Source of the DNA: a virus | Virus record (IMG/VR): IMGVR_UViG_3300029787_000061 | Coordinates: 1-54,682 of that record | Length of the DNA: 54,682 nucleotides | Strand: one strand, 5' to 3' | Shown here: positions 42,328-51,434 of the stretch, piece by piece | How the letters are laid out: each line of letters opens with the position of its first letter | How positions within the stretch are numbered: position 1 is the first letter of the stretch | The notes under the pieces: model-generated | Seen by the model: only the letters and a program-made list of their open reading frames with translations | What the model was told of the DNA's origin: nothing | Databases searched by the model: none | Translations under genes and position numbers: made by a program

Positions 42328-44415
42328 TTAAGTAATAACAAGTTGACCACCAAAAGATATTCCATTACCTAAAAATCTCACAGAATATTCTCCGTCAACG
42401 GTAGGAGATTCACCTTCCCCTTCTTCTGCCTCTCCATCTCCTGTGAGAGGATTAAACAGAACACGATTTGATGCCCCTCTCAAATTACCATTGCCACGAA
42501 AATTATAAGATGTATTTGGAATTGATGCTTCATCGGTTGATGCATTGTATCCTAAAGACCAATATCCTGTGTCGTTTATTCCACTGTATGGATCAGACAT
42601 TAAATTATTTTTACATGCTGTGCCTGTCAACCATGTTCTAATTGAACTTTGTGTTGCTGTTCTGTTGTTTTGTAAATAAATCGCAATTACAGAGCAAAGA
42701 TTAGGACTGGCAGAACTTGTACCACCAAAAAACCTGTCGTAAAAATTTGAATTGTCTTGTCTTTGATAATTTTCATTATTAGCATATCCTGCAGTCAATG
42801 ATTGGTCTGCAGGTGCAAATATATCAACCATCGGACCATTTGCAGAATAAGCTGTTTTTCTTATGGAATATTTTGTGGCACCTTGCTTTTCATCTGCTGG
42901 TTCAACAGCACAATCTATTGCACCCACTCGAATTGTCCCCTTACCTATATCATGATCACCTGAAAATCCTTGTTGAACTCCTCCAACACGATTGATAAAA
43001 TCACCAGACGAATATGTGCTATCAGTATCATAATATTTGTTATTAAAATCAACATCATTTTTATCTGATAATTTTTGATTATCATTACCAGCTGAGGCAA
43101 CCATTATACATCCTGCAGTGATCGCATTTTCTGCAGCACTACTAGTAGAAGAATTTCGAGTCGGATACAAACCAGTTCCAGCAAAAGAATAGATACCTGA
43201 TCCATTACCATCGTTTTTATTAGCAGAAAGATATTTGTGATTACGACAAGCACCTGAATTTGATGGTGGATTTATGTCACTACCATTACCCGTATACGTT
43301 GTATTACTTCCCCTAAAAGAATGATAATAAGTTGTACCATTTGTATTTTCAGTTGAAGCAGTTCCACCATAACTATTATTGATTATGGTTGGATCAGGAT
43401 CGTTTGATGCTGCTTTTTTTGCATTGTGAAATATTGCACAAGCATTTAATGCAGTGGCCGAACTTAAGAATGCAGGGTCAGTATTAAATGAAATTCTAAC
43501 ATTCCAGAGATTACATTGAAATGCAAGTCCAAAATTCTTACCACCAATTTGCGCTGCACAAGATGTGCCATGTGAGCCTATCATTGCATTTGATCCATTT
43601 TTACTATGTGCATGTATTCTTGTGTAATTCGAATTAATTGTTACTGTTCCAAGACTTTGAAACGCAGCTGATCTTATAGATGTATTTGACCACCATTCTC
43701 TTGCTCTTGCCTCTTGAGCACGAGTTCCAATATTGACACCATCTATAGTTACTGTTGTTGTATATCCACTAAAAGCTGCTGGATCTGCTTTGTAAGGACC
43801 ATCAAGAATCACATCAAACACTCTATACGTATTACCACTAATAAATTCTGGGTGAAGAACTCCTACACCACTGTCAATTATTACAGCATCTACATTATTT
43901 CCAGTGACAGTGTAATTTATATCACGATCTACGGTATTTGTTGTAGTAATACCAACTCCTTGATATGGTTTACTATCTGGATCACTTACAAATAACATCG
44001 ACCAATTTGAACGAACATTATTTGTATATCCAGGAGTAAAATTTGCTATACCACCTGGTAATAATGGTTTTGGGAAAGCAACAACATTTCCAAATCTTGC
44101 AGTATGTGGAGATTCTGGTTGTGGATACTTATCAGGATTTAATTCTACACTTTCAACTCTATCATGTGTTTTGAGAATTTCTGACTCTGCAACACTCATC
44201 TCATATATGGCAGTTCTTAATGAAAATTCTTGAATGTTTGAACAGTTTACCTTTCGATTGGGTATTCCATCAATTTCATTTTCATTAATAATATAATTAT
44301 GAACTATCTCCCAATCTTCTGGTAAATTTACAACAACCACATACTCATCAATTGTATTTGGAGTGTAATTGATAATTGGTGTATCTGATGAATCTCCAAC
44401 GGTGCTAATACTCAT
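42328..44415 (-). CDS. Subtilisin-like serine protease (S8) in the tail operon
   Basis: The 695-residue protein carries a complete S8 triad: Asp181 in DAVIIDSGVG, His282 in GSHGTSCAAQ and Ser567 in GGTSSASP, with an oxyanion Asn444 in VASAGND. Residues about 22-95 (YVVVVNLPEDWE to DRVESVELNPD) look like an I9-type propeptide inhibitor. There is no signal peptide, so it acts in the cytoplasm or inside the particle. The catalytic domain has a long insert between His and Ser with many Asn and Gly. The C-terminal acidic and glycine stretch (GDGEAEEGEGES) precedes a beta-rich end (YSVRFLGNGISFGG). It lies between the gp5/spike genes and the large fibre-like genes, so it may process virion proteins or cut host surface proteins. 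Which of these is not evident. Confidence 0.83.
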   Translation of the reverse strand: MSISTVGDSSDTPIINYTPNTIDEYVVVVNLPEDWEIVHNYIINENEIDGIPNRKVNCSNIQEFSLRTAIYEMSVAESEILKTHDRVESVELNPDKYPQPESPHTARFGNVVAFPKPLLPGGIANFTPGYTNNVRSNWSMLFVSDPDSKPYQGVGITTTNTVDRDINYTVTGNNVDAVIIDSGVGVLHPEFISGNTYRVFDVILDGPYKADPAAFSGYTTTVTIDGVNIGTRAQEARAREWWSNTSIRSAAFQSLGTVTINSNYTRIHAHSKNGSNAMIGSHGTSCAAQIGGKNFGLAFQCNLWNVRISFNTDPAFLSSATALNACAIFHNAKKAASNDPDPTIINNSYGGTASTENTNGTTYYHSFRGSNTTYTGNGSDINPPSNSGACRNHKYLSANKNDGNGSGIYSFAGTGLYPTRNSSTSSAAENAITAGCIMVASAGNDNQKLSDKNDVDFNNKYYDTDSTYSSGDFINRVGGVQQGFSGDHDIGKGTIRVGAIDCAVEPADEKQGATKYSIRKTAYSANGPMVDIFAPADQSLTAGYANNENYQRQDNSNFYDRFFGGTSSASPNLCSVIAIYLQNNRTATQSSIRTWLTGTACKNNLMSDPYSGINDTGYWSLGYNASTDEASIPNTSYNFRGNGNLRGASNRVLFNPLTGDGEAEEGEGESPTVDGEYSVRFLGNGISFGGQLVIT

Positions 44416-44423
44416 AATTTATG

Positions 44424-45020
44424 TTATCTACCTAAATCTGGTACATCTCCAGTTCCAGAAACAACTGGTTTTGATATAAATTTATCACCTGCAGGAGGAT
44501 TTTTAAGATAATCCTCACCAACATAACTACCTTTAAATACTCTCTGTAAAAAACCACCAGCAGTTTTCTCAATCAAATTGCCAATAAGACCTTTTGCTTG
44601 AACTTTTGTTCCTTTCAAAGTCACTGTTGATGCAGCATTTAAAGTTATATTTCGACCAGCCTTTAAATCAATATCTTCATCCGCCTGAACAATCACACTT
44701 CCTCCAGCAATTTTTACCTGACCATTACCCATTACAGTTATTGTAATATCTCCCTCAACTGAACTAATTTTAACTGATGTATCACTTCCACTATTTTTAG
44801 ATCCTGCGACCACTTCAATTGTTCTTTCATTATGAAGTCGATAAACTCCAGATTCACTTAAAGCAGAAAATTGTTTGTCTTTATTGTCGGTAACTGCATA
44901 CTGCAAATATGTATTTGGACCATCAGCTCCCATCTGTGGATTATTCACATCAATTCGAAACTTAGGACCTTTACTATCAATCGTCCTTGCTTCCCAATTT
45001 TGATTTGGTTTTTCAGCCAT
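44424..45020 (-). CDS. Baseplate spike-type beta-helix protein (gp5 C-terminus-like)
   Basis: The 198-residue protein has a regular pattern of short strands: GDITITVMGNGQVKIAGGSVIVQADEDIDLKAGRNITLNAASTVTLKGTKVQAKG in sense, which is like the triple-stranded beta-helix needle of T4 gp5 and VgrG spikes. N-terminal part FRIDVNNPQMGADGPNTYLQYAVTDNKDK looks like an entry domain. The gene overlaps the gp5 stop by one base (TAATG). In T4 the needle is fused to gp5; here it appears as a separate gene. Confidence 0.6.
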   Translation of the reverse strand: MAEKPNQNWEARTIDSKGPKFRIDVNNPQMGADGPNTYLQYAVTDNKDKQFSALSESGVYRLHNERTIEVVAGSKNSGSDTSVKISSVEGDITITVMGNGQVKIAGGSVIVQADEDIDLKAGRNITLNAASTVTLKGTKVQAKGLIGNLIEKTAGGFLQRVFKGSYVGEDYLKNPPAGDKFISKPVVSGTGDVPDLGR

Positions 45021-47335
45021 TAGTAACCTCCTCCATATCCACCACCACCTGACGGGGGAGAACTTGGTGGTGGACTACTTGGTGGTGGAGTTTGTGTATT
45101 TGTCATGGTTGATGTTGGAGTTATTGTTGGTTGATCTGTGGTATCTACTTGTGTAGTAGTAGATGCAACACCTATTACAGATGGTGTGAAACTTTGTTCA
45201 GGTGTATCATAAATTATTTCATGTGAAGAAGAAGTGTGTGCTATACCTACCATCTTCACACCCTTTGTTGGATGTATGTGATAGGGTCCGTAATATGGTT
45301 TACCATTTACATATCCAACCAAATTATTTGTTTCAGGTCCTACACAATCAATCACCTGTATCACTTCACCTTGTGGGGTGAGTGGTAATCTACCTATAAT
45401 TGGTTTAATAAGTGCTCCGACACCTGTGGATGAAGATACAATAATTTTAGGTATTTCAGTAACCTTAACGTTATTTATTGGACTCGCAGATATGATTACA
45501 CCATTATCAATAGTTAAATTATATCCATCTGCAAACGCATCAACATATCCTTGTCCACCATCTACTACTCTAGTGCCAATAACACCCACAGGAGTTTCAT
45601 CAGAATTTATGACATCATCAGTATTCGCACTCGGATAATTTTCACCGTCAGAAATCACATCAACAGCAATAATTTGTCCATAAGTATTTGAATTTGAATC
45701 GTAATCAATAACAGCTCTACCGACTGCACCATATCCTTGTCCACATGGATCTTCAAAACTTACAACGGGAGGAGTTGAGAAATATGTTGATCCTGGATCT
45801 GTAATCTCTACTCCAATGATACTTGCAGTTCGACTTACATCTGCAGTAACATCAGATAACCCCTCTGTATTATCTACAATACCACCCAATATTACTCGAC
45901 CCAATCCACCGATACCATCTCCACCAAAGAAACTAACAGTTGGAGGACCACAAAAAGTTTTAGAAGCACAATCTGGTTTTGTTAAAGGACCACTATCAGC
46001 ACCAAGTGTATCTGCGATATTCATATTTTTTAAAACATTATCATAAGCATCCTGTAAATCAAATGTTCTAGCAGCACCATATCCAAGAGTAAATTTTTTA
46101 ACTTGACCCACACATTTACCATCACTTTGATTACAATCTAAAACTCCACCAACTGATTTAAACACATCAGAACTACTTCGAAGAAAATCTTGAACTTTAA
46201 AACTTTTTGGAACAATATCACTCAATCCCTCAAGTGGTGCATCAAGAGCCGATGATATATCATTTGTAATTCCATTTAATAGTGAACCAGCTAATTGTTC
46301 AGTAATACATGTTCCAGTATCTACAACTTCAAAAACAGCTGATGTAATCATATCTCGAATTGTTTGCCCTAATCCATTAACAACTTTACCACTTAAACAA
46401 TTAAGATCACTTTGAAGAGATGCTACTTTTGATACTTGTGCTTTTTGTGCTTCAATACCTGCAATTTTTGCAAGACCACTATTTTGGGTGGTTGCAAGTA
46501 CAGTTCCATATACTTTATTATACAATGAATCCAATCCTCCCTGAAGTTCAGGAATCATACCTGAATACAAAGATTCCATCATTGTTGATACTGCACTATT
46601 TGATAAATTTTGTATTTTTTTAGTTACGTTCGCAACATCTGATAAAAAGTCTGTGCTTTCAGTTGCAACTGATAATAAATTATCCAAACTCGCAGACACT
46701 TTTCCTATAAAATTATCAGCACAAGCATCAGCAGGTATTTCTGCTTTTCCAAAAGTGGATGATGCTGCAATCTCTTTAGGATCTCCTTCTTTTTTATTTT
46801 TATTTAATTCATTAATTTGTTTTTGACTAAGTGTTCGTACACTTTTTTGATCATTCACACTAGCACCATTTGCTTCACCTGCATCTAATGTTCCATTTGG
46901 TGGTGGTATTTTATCAGTATATCCTGTGAATGGTATAAATCCAATAGATTCAGAAGGTAAACCTTGTGGAACATCATCTGTTCTTGCAAAAGAACCTAAT
47001 ATAACAGGTTGTTGTGCAGTTTCACCATCAAGAAAAAATCCAATTACGACATCACCTGGTCTTAATACGACAGTTGATGCAAAGTTCGATCCACCTGTGC
47101 CTGACGTAGAAGGAAGCATAACATTTGCCCAAGGTAAATCTTCATCTGCTAAGTCTGATTTCGAAAAAGGATGATACCCCATGATACGGACTTTTAATCT
47201 ATTACCCCATGACTTTACTCCATCTTTTGGTGCAAGTTGTTCACCTTGAACTGTCGATGGTGCAACTTGTCCTACCCACCAACGGAAACCATCTTTTCCT
47301 ACAAAATTACTTTTTAATAGTGCCTCATCTATCAT
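45020..47335 (-). CDS. 5: Baseplate hub gp5-like protein without lysozyme domain
   Basis: The 771-residue protein starts with a gp5-type OB fold: WVGQVAPSTVQ, WGNRLKVRIMGYHPFSKSDLADEDLPWANVMLPST, VVIGFFLDGETAQQPVILGSF. After a helical stretch (about 170-410) with several cysteines (DACADN, LNCLSG, GTCITEQ, LDCNQSDGKCVGQ) it has a beta-rich region (PPTVSFFGGDGIGGLG, VSFEDPCGQGYGAVGRAVIDYDS) and ends YHIHPTKGVKMVGIAH, then a proline-rich PPPSSPPPSSPP and GGGGYGGGY tail. No lysozyme catalytic motif is visible, unlike T4 gp5. It sits between the gp27-like hub and the spike gene, the T4-like order for the puncturing device. Confidence 0.72.
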   Translation of the reverse strand: MIDEALLKSNFVGKDGFRWWVGQVAPSTVQGEQLAPKDGVKSWGNRLKVRIMGYHPFSKSDLADEDLPWANVMLPSTSGTGGSNFASTVVLRPGDVVIGFFLDGETAQQPVILGSFARTDDVPQGLPSESIGFIPFTGYTDKIPPPNGTLDAGEANGASVNDQKSVRTLSQKQINELNKNKKEGDPKEIAASSTFGKAEIPADACADNFIGKVSASLDNLLSVATESTDFLSDVANVTKKIQNLSNSAVSTMMESLYSGMIPELQGGLDSLYNKVYGTVLATTQNSGLAKIAGIEAQKAQVSKVASLQSDLNCLSGKVVNGLGQTIRDMITSAVFEVVDTGTCITEQLAGSLLNGITNDISSALDAPLEGLSDIVPKSFKVQDFLRSSSDVFKSVGGVLDCNQSDGKCVGQVKKFTLGYGAARTFDLQDAYDNVLKNMNIADTLGADSGPLTKPDCASKTFCGPPTVSFFGGDGIGGLGRVILGGIVDNTEGLSDVTADVSRTASIIGVEITDPGSTYFSTPPVVSFEDPCGQGYGAVGRAVIDYDSNSNTYGQIIAVDVISDGENYPSANTDDVINSDETPVGVIGTRVVDGGQGYVDAFADGYNLTIDNGVIISASPINNVKVTEIPKIIVSSSTGVGALIKPIIGRLPLTPQGEVIQVIDCVGPETNNLVGYVNGKPYYGPYHIHPTKGVKMVGIAHTSSSHEIIYDTPEQSFTPSVIGVASTTTQVDTTDQPTITPTSTMTNTQTPPPSSPPPSSPPSGGGGYGGGY

Positions 47336-48667
47336 TTAACTACCTCCACCAAATGTATCTCTTACTAATGTCATAGAAGTAAATGATCTTTTTGCTTCAA
47401 AGTGATGACATAATTCTTTTATTAAATATTTACCACCAGTCTCTTGATCAAATTCTGTAGAATCTTCTCTTGATATTTTAGGAAATCTACAAGTTATAAC
47501 ATCCCCTGCTCTTAAATTGGTATTGCAAGGAACTGTCATACTTAAACTTTGTGTCATTAGTAAATTATATCTAACAATATTTTGTCCTTGATATTCTTCA
47601 GGAGAGTAATTTAGATTGGTAGATACACCAACTGTTGCACCAACATCAATAATTTGGGATACTGTTCTTGTTGGAAGTTGATCTAATGTTTGACTTGCAT
47701 CATCAGATATTTTAGGTAGTTCTAAATCTCTACCAAGATTTTTTATACCTTCCTTTTCCCCATAATTATATTTTGTTTGTGAAAACGTAAATGTTAAAGG
47801 ATTAAATGCCAATCTAACAAATGAATATGTTCCCATTCTTAAATTTTCTACAAGATTTTGATTTTTATCTACACTATATTGTAGAATTTTGTAATCATTA
47901 TTTTTAGTTATTGAACTTTCATTTATATCTGTATATGTGTATGTTGCTTTTGATTTTTTCTTAATGAGAGAATCAATTGATGCAAATTGAAATCCATCTT
48001 GATTTTGAAAAAACACAAATCCAGCTGTCGCATTTTTTGAAACATCAGGAACTGATTTGGATGCTAATGAAACTAACGTTGAGAAAGGTTTTCTTAAATT
48101 ACCAATAAAATCATAAGATCCCCTTGTATTTTCGACAGTATATCTTGATTCATCTACCTTTAAAACATCTTTTAAGATTTTAGTTGCAGAACCACTGATT
48201 GTTCCATTATATCTTTTCATTACTCTGGTAGTCTCATTTGTAATTGCCTCTCTTGACACTAAATTGAGTAAAAAACTTTCTCTTTGCTCCTCTTGAAGAA
48301 CTTGAGTGATACTTGATACAAACAAATATTTTTTAGGATCAGATGAAAAGTCGAGTCCAGTTTTTTCCTCATTGTTAAATGTTTTACCTTGATCTATTAT
48401 TTTCATCACCAATCTCTCACCACCTCTTAAAGGAAGTCCATTATAAATTGATTGTTTAGCACCATCCGTTTTCTTTGGATCAATAGGATCTTTGGGTGAA
48501 ATACTATCACCAGTGTTTATAACTCTTATTTTTGCAGTTACAGTTGGTGAGAGAATATCCTCGTAATAATCAACACTAACAACACCAGACCTTAAATCAG
48601 CGGTTCTCTCCTGATCATTTGACTCAAGTGTAAGTTCTTCAAAACTAGATGCTTCTGATGCTGACAT
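47336..48667 (-). CDS. Baseplate hub protein (gp27-like)
   Basis: The 443-residue protein is beta-rich and starts SASEASSFEELTLESNDQERTADLRSGVVSVDYYEDILSPTVTAKIRVINTGD in part, the type of opening seen in gp27/VgrG-like hub rings. It contains YLFVSSITQVLQEEQRESFLLNLVSREAITNET and ends CRFPKISREDSTEFDQETGGKYLIKELCHHFEAKRSFTSMTLVRD, typical of hub domains with a terminal strand that packs on gp5. It lies directly upstream of gp5. The gp27 role is inferred from fold-like pattern and position. Confidence 0.6.
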   Translation of the reverse strand: MSASEASSFEELTLESNDQERTADLRSGVVSVDYYEDILSPTVTAKIRVINTGDSISPKDPIDPKKTDGAKQSIYNGLPLRGGERLVMKIIDQGKTFNNEEKTGLDFSSDPKKYLFVSSITQVLQEEQRESFLLNLVSREAITNETTRVMKRYNGTISGSATKILKDVLKVDESRYTVENTRGSYDFIGNLRKPFSTLVSLASKSVPDVSKNATAGFVFFQNQDGFQFASIDSLIKKKSKATYTYTDINESSITKNNDYKILQYSVDKNQNLVENLRMGTYSFVRLAFNPLTFTFSQTKYNYGEKEGIKNLGRDLELPKISDDASQTLDQLPTRTVSQIIDVGATVGVSTNLNYSPEEYQGQNIVRYNLLMTQSLSMTVPCNTNLRAGDVITCRFPKISREDSTEFDQETGGKYLIKELCHHFEAKRSFTSMTLVRDTFGGGS

Positions 48668-48670
48668 ATG

Positions 48671-49900
48671 TTAAAATAGAGATAAGGCGAATTGATCTTT
48701 GATGCTGTTATCCTTTTGAACTATAATCCTAGTTCCACCTTTAGATCTCACTCCTCCTTGTGATTGAGACTGACCACCCTTGTTTCCAACAATCATTACA
48801 GTATTTTTAGATTTTCTTTCTGGTGTAATTGTGGTCGTACTCACTGTTTTTTTGGATTTACTAATATTTAACCCATCACCAGTTTTTGCCACTGAACTAT
48901 TTACTGTAGAACCAGATGTTCCACCAGTTTTTGTCGAACTTTGAATTTTTTCAGATCCACCAGAAGTCCCTTCTACCTTTAGATTTGTAGTTTTTACATC
49001 ACCATTATTAGAATCTGCAGATCCTTCTGAACCACCACTAGAGGATCCATCTACTTTTAAAGAAGTTTCTTCTCCATCACTTTCTTTATTTGTGGTTGAT
49101 TGCACCTGTTCGGTTAGATTAGCATTTTCAGGTCCTACAATATCAACACCTGTCCCTGCCTTTTCAATTGTTTTTAATGTATCATTAAATTCTCCAGATT
49201 TTGATGCCATAGTTTTTTGAACATCACTGACACTTGATTTAAGTTCTTTATCCTTTAAATCTTTATCTGTCAATTCTCGATTGATTTCTTTTTTTAATTT
49301 TTTCTTCTTCAATCCAAGAAAACTTTTCACACCATCTAAAAGTTTATCCTTTATACCATTAAATGCATCTTTTAGTTTTCCAAATACTCCCTTAATTTTA
49401 TCTCCAATATCATTAAAATTTAAGTTTGATATCACATCAAAAGCTTTTCCAATTACCTTACCAATAGATTTAAAAAATCCAATCACACCATCAAAGAATG
49501 CTTTAAATTTATCTACAATATCACGAATTACTTTGATTACTTTTTTAATAAAATCAATAATCTGAGGTAATTTATTAAGTACAAATCCAACCAAAAGTAT
49601 TTGAATGAGTGACATTAATCTCTCTAATGGTCCTTTTCCAGAAGTTCCTTTTGTTTTTTGCTCCTCTCCCTTTTTTTGAGATTTTTCTTGTTCTAAAAGA
49701 GATTCCTTTCCCTGTCTTTTTTTCTTCTCTTCTCTATATTTTTGAAATCTTTCAGAGGTTGCTCTCAGTCTTTTCTTAATTTTAATATTTTTCTGTACAG
49801 ACTTTGTTAATCTCTTACTACTTTTAGCGACACCCTTCATTGCACCTGCAGACTTAGATGCTATTTTTGCTCCTATTTTTAAAACTGCTGATGCTGCCAT
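48671..49900 (-). CDS. Hydrophobic tail protein (tape-measure/hub-like)
   Basis: The 409-residue protein has a very basic N-terminus (KSSKRLTKSVQKNIKIKKRLRATSERFQKYREEKKKRQGK), then hydrophobic and amphipathic helices (LMSLIQILLVGFVLNKLPQIIDFIKKVIKVIRDIVDKFKAFFDGVIGFFKSIGKVIGKAF) and a Ser/Thr/Gly-rich C-terminus. This is the profile of tape-measure or central-hub proteins (T4 gp28/gp29 class). It follows the similarly built 452-residue gene by one base. Together they may replace gp29. No exact homologue is claimed. Confidence 0.5.
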   Translation of the reverse strand: MAASAVLKIGAKIASKSAGAMKGVAKSSKRLTKSVQKNIKIKKRLRATSERFQKYREEKKKRQGKESLLEQEKSQKKGEEQKTKGTSGKGPLERLMSLIQILLVGFVLNKLPQIIDFIKKVIKVIRDIVDKFKAFFDGVIGFFKSIGKVIGKAFDVISNLNFNDIGDKIKGVFGKLKDAFNGIKDKLLDGVKSFLGLKKKKLKKEINRELTDKDLKDKELKSSVSDVQKTMASKSGEFNDTLKTIEKAGTGVDIVGPENANLTEQVQSTTNKESDGEETSLKVDGSSSGGSEGSADSNNGDVKTTNLKVEGTSGGSEKIQSSTKTGGTSGSTVNSSVAKTGDGLNISKSKKTVSTTTITPERKSKNTVMIVGNKGGQSQSQGGVRSKGGTRIIVQKDNSIKDQFALSLF

Positions 49901-49901
49901 G

Positions 49902-51260
49902 TTATGCTAAAACGTTATATTGAGTTTTTGAATATAATGTAAAATTATTATCAGAATTTGATGCAGATATGTTTGGAACTGAAGATGCTAGATTTCCACT
50001 ACCAGAAGTTCCGACTGAACCACCACCCATATTTGTAGTTGCATCCACAATATTTGGAGGTGCTTCATTAAGTGTAGAAACACTCACTTTTTTATTAGGA
50101 TTAGAATTTATTTTAGGAGATTTCTTCACACCATCAATTTGTGATTCATACTTCTCTCTGATTTCTGCCTTTGCATCACCAATCACACCTGAATCTTGTA
50201 ATGCTTTAGATCCAGATCTACCACCACCTGACTCATCTCTTAATTTCTTTTCTGCAGATTCCATATCAGCTCTCATATTATCTCTTACACCTATTACTCT
50301 ATCTCTCTCTATAATATAATTTGCAACAATTTCTTTTTGTTCAGGTGTTCCTGCCTGTTCTACAGTCTTTTGTCCTCTTCCTCTCCTATTTGACTTCCCA
50401 ATATAAAACTTTTCATCTTTACCTGTACCTTTTACTGTAATACCAGCTTCTACTAAAGGACCTTTAAGATCATCAAATTTTTGTTTAAAATTTTCCCCAC
50501 CAGCAGCTTTAGTTGATGCAGCATCAACACCCTTTTTCATGGCAAACAGAGTACCAATACCCGCTGCCAGTCCAAGTGCGATCAATCCTGCTGGACTTGC
50601 CAGAAATCCCAGTATCGCACCACCAATGGAAATAACAGCACTTACTACACCAGATATAATGCCAGGTAATGCCAATAAACCACCATTTAAAGCGAGAAAT
50701 ATACCACCAACCACTGCGACTGACTTAATTATCGTATTTCTCATCTTTTTGAAGGTTTCAGTATCACCAGACATTTGTGCCTGAATCATTTTAATTCCCT
50801 TATTTACAATAAATCCACCAAAAAGTGCCATAAAAGCATCAGCTAATCTACCTAATACACCCTTAACAGTTTTACCAACTGCCTCTACAGGTTTAAGCAG
50901 AGTTTTACTTATTGATTTACCAACACCTTCTAAAAGTCCTTCTTTTTTCTTAGATTTATCTTTCTCATCTTTTAATATCTGTTTTCTTTGTGCTTCCCTC
51001 TGTATTGACTTTTCTCTCTCAGCGTCATTTACTAATATCTGAGAAACTCGATTAGTGTTTAATATAACAACATTTTTTAATAATACTATTTCTCTTGAGT
51101 TTTTTTGTATTTGCTTGGCAAGAGGATCTGATCCCTCTCTATTAAAAACTTTATTTGCATTTATTTTTCTTCTCTTTAAAATAGGGCTACCACCAACACC
51201 ACCACCTCGCATTGAAGACATCTTATTATTAAAATTTTCAAATGCTGGAGAATTATCCAT
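49902..51260 (-). CDS. Tape-measure-like tail protein
   Basis: The 452-residue protein begins with a coiled-coil and basic region (LAKQIQKNSREIVLLKNVV, EREKSIQREAQRKQILKDEKDKSKKKEG), has a long hydrophobic core (about 165-245: IIKSVAVVGGIFLALNGGLLALPGIISGVVSAVISIGGAILGFLASPAGLIALGLAAGIG) and ends helical and Ser/Asn-rich. Its start overlaps the 59-residue frameshift-linked ORF by 8 bp. In siphophages and many myophages the G/GT-type tail assembly chaperones stand directly before the tape measure, so position supports that role. Tape-measure function is inferred. Confidence 0.55.
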   Translation of the reverse strand: MDNSPAFENFNNKMSSMRGGGVGGSPILKRRKINANKVFNREGSDPLAKQIQKNSREIVLLKNVVILNTNRVSQILVNDAEREKSIQREAQRKQILKDEKDKSKKKEGLLEGVGKSISKTLLKPVEAVGKTVKGVLGRLADAFMALFGGFIVNKGIKMIQAQMSGDTETFKKMRNTIIKSVAVVGGIFLALNGGLLALPGIISGVVSAVISIGGAILGFLASPAGLIALGLAAGIGTLFAMKKGVDAASTKAAGGENFKQKFDDLKGPLVEAGITVKGTGKDEKFYIGKSNRRGRGQKTVEQAGTPEQKEIVANYIIERDRVIGVRDNMRADMESAEKKLRDESGGGRSGSKALQDSGVIGDAKAEIREKYESQIDGVKKSPKINSNPNKKVSVSTLNEAPPNIVDATTNMGGGSVGTSGSGNLASSVPNISASNSDNNFTLYSKTQYNVLA

Positions 51261-51432
51261 TACTTTGTTGTTTTTGTTTTAAATTTTCCTCTTCAATATA
51301 TTGTTCTAAAAGAGCAATATATACATCCTTTTCCCATGGTATCATGTTTTCAATCTCAGTTAATGAATATTTATGGTGCTGCATCAAGGCAAAGTTGATC
51401 TTATAGTATGACTCTAAACTTGCATGAGCCAT
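51253..51432 (-). CDS. 59-residue tail assembly chaperone-like ORF, reachable by -1 frameshift from gp26
   Basis: This ORF (MAHASLESYYKINFALMQHH... ending NLKQKQQSNG) begins two bases after the gp26 stop. Its frame is the -1 frame of gp26: after the slippery T TTT TTC at 51441-51447, a -1 slip reads CGA GTA GGT ATG straight into it. It could therefore be made alone from ATG 51432 or as the C-terminus of a gp26 fusion of about 300 residues. The sequence (SYYKINFALMQHHKYSLTEIENMIPWEKDVYIALLEQYIEEE) is helical. The lambda GT extension and similar T-domains are the nearest functional analogues; homology is not claimed. Confidence 0.75.
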   Translation of the reverse strand: MAHASLESYYKINFALMQHHKYSLTEIENMIPWEKDVYIALLEQYIEEENLKQKQQSNG

Positions 51433-51434
51433 AC

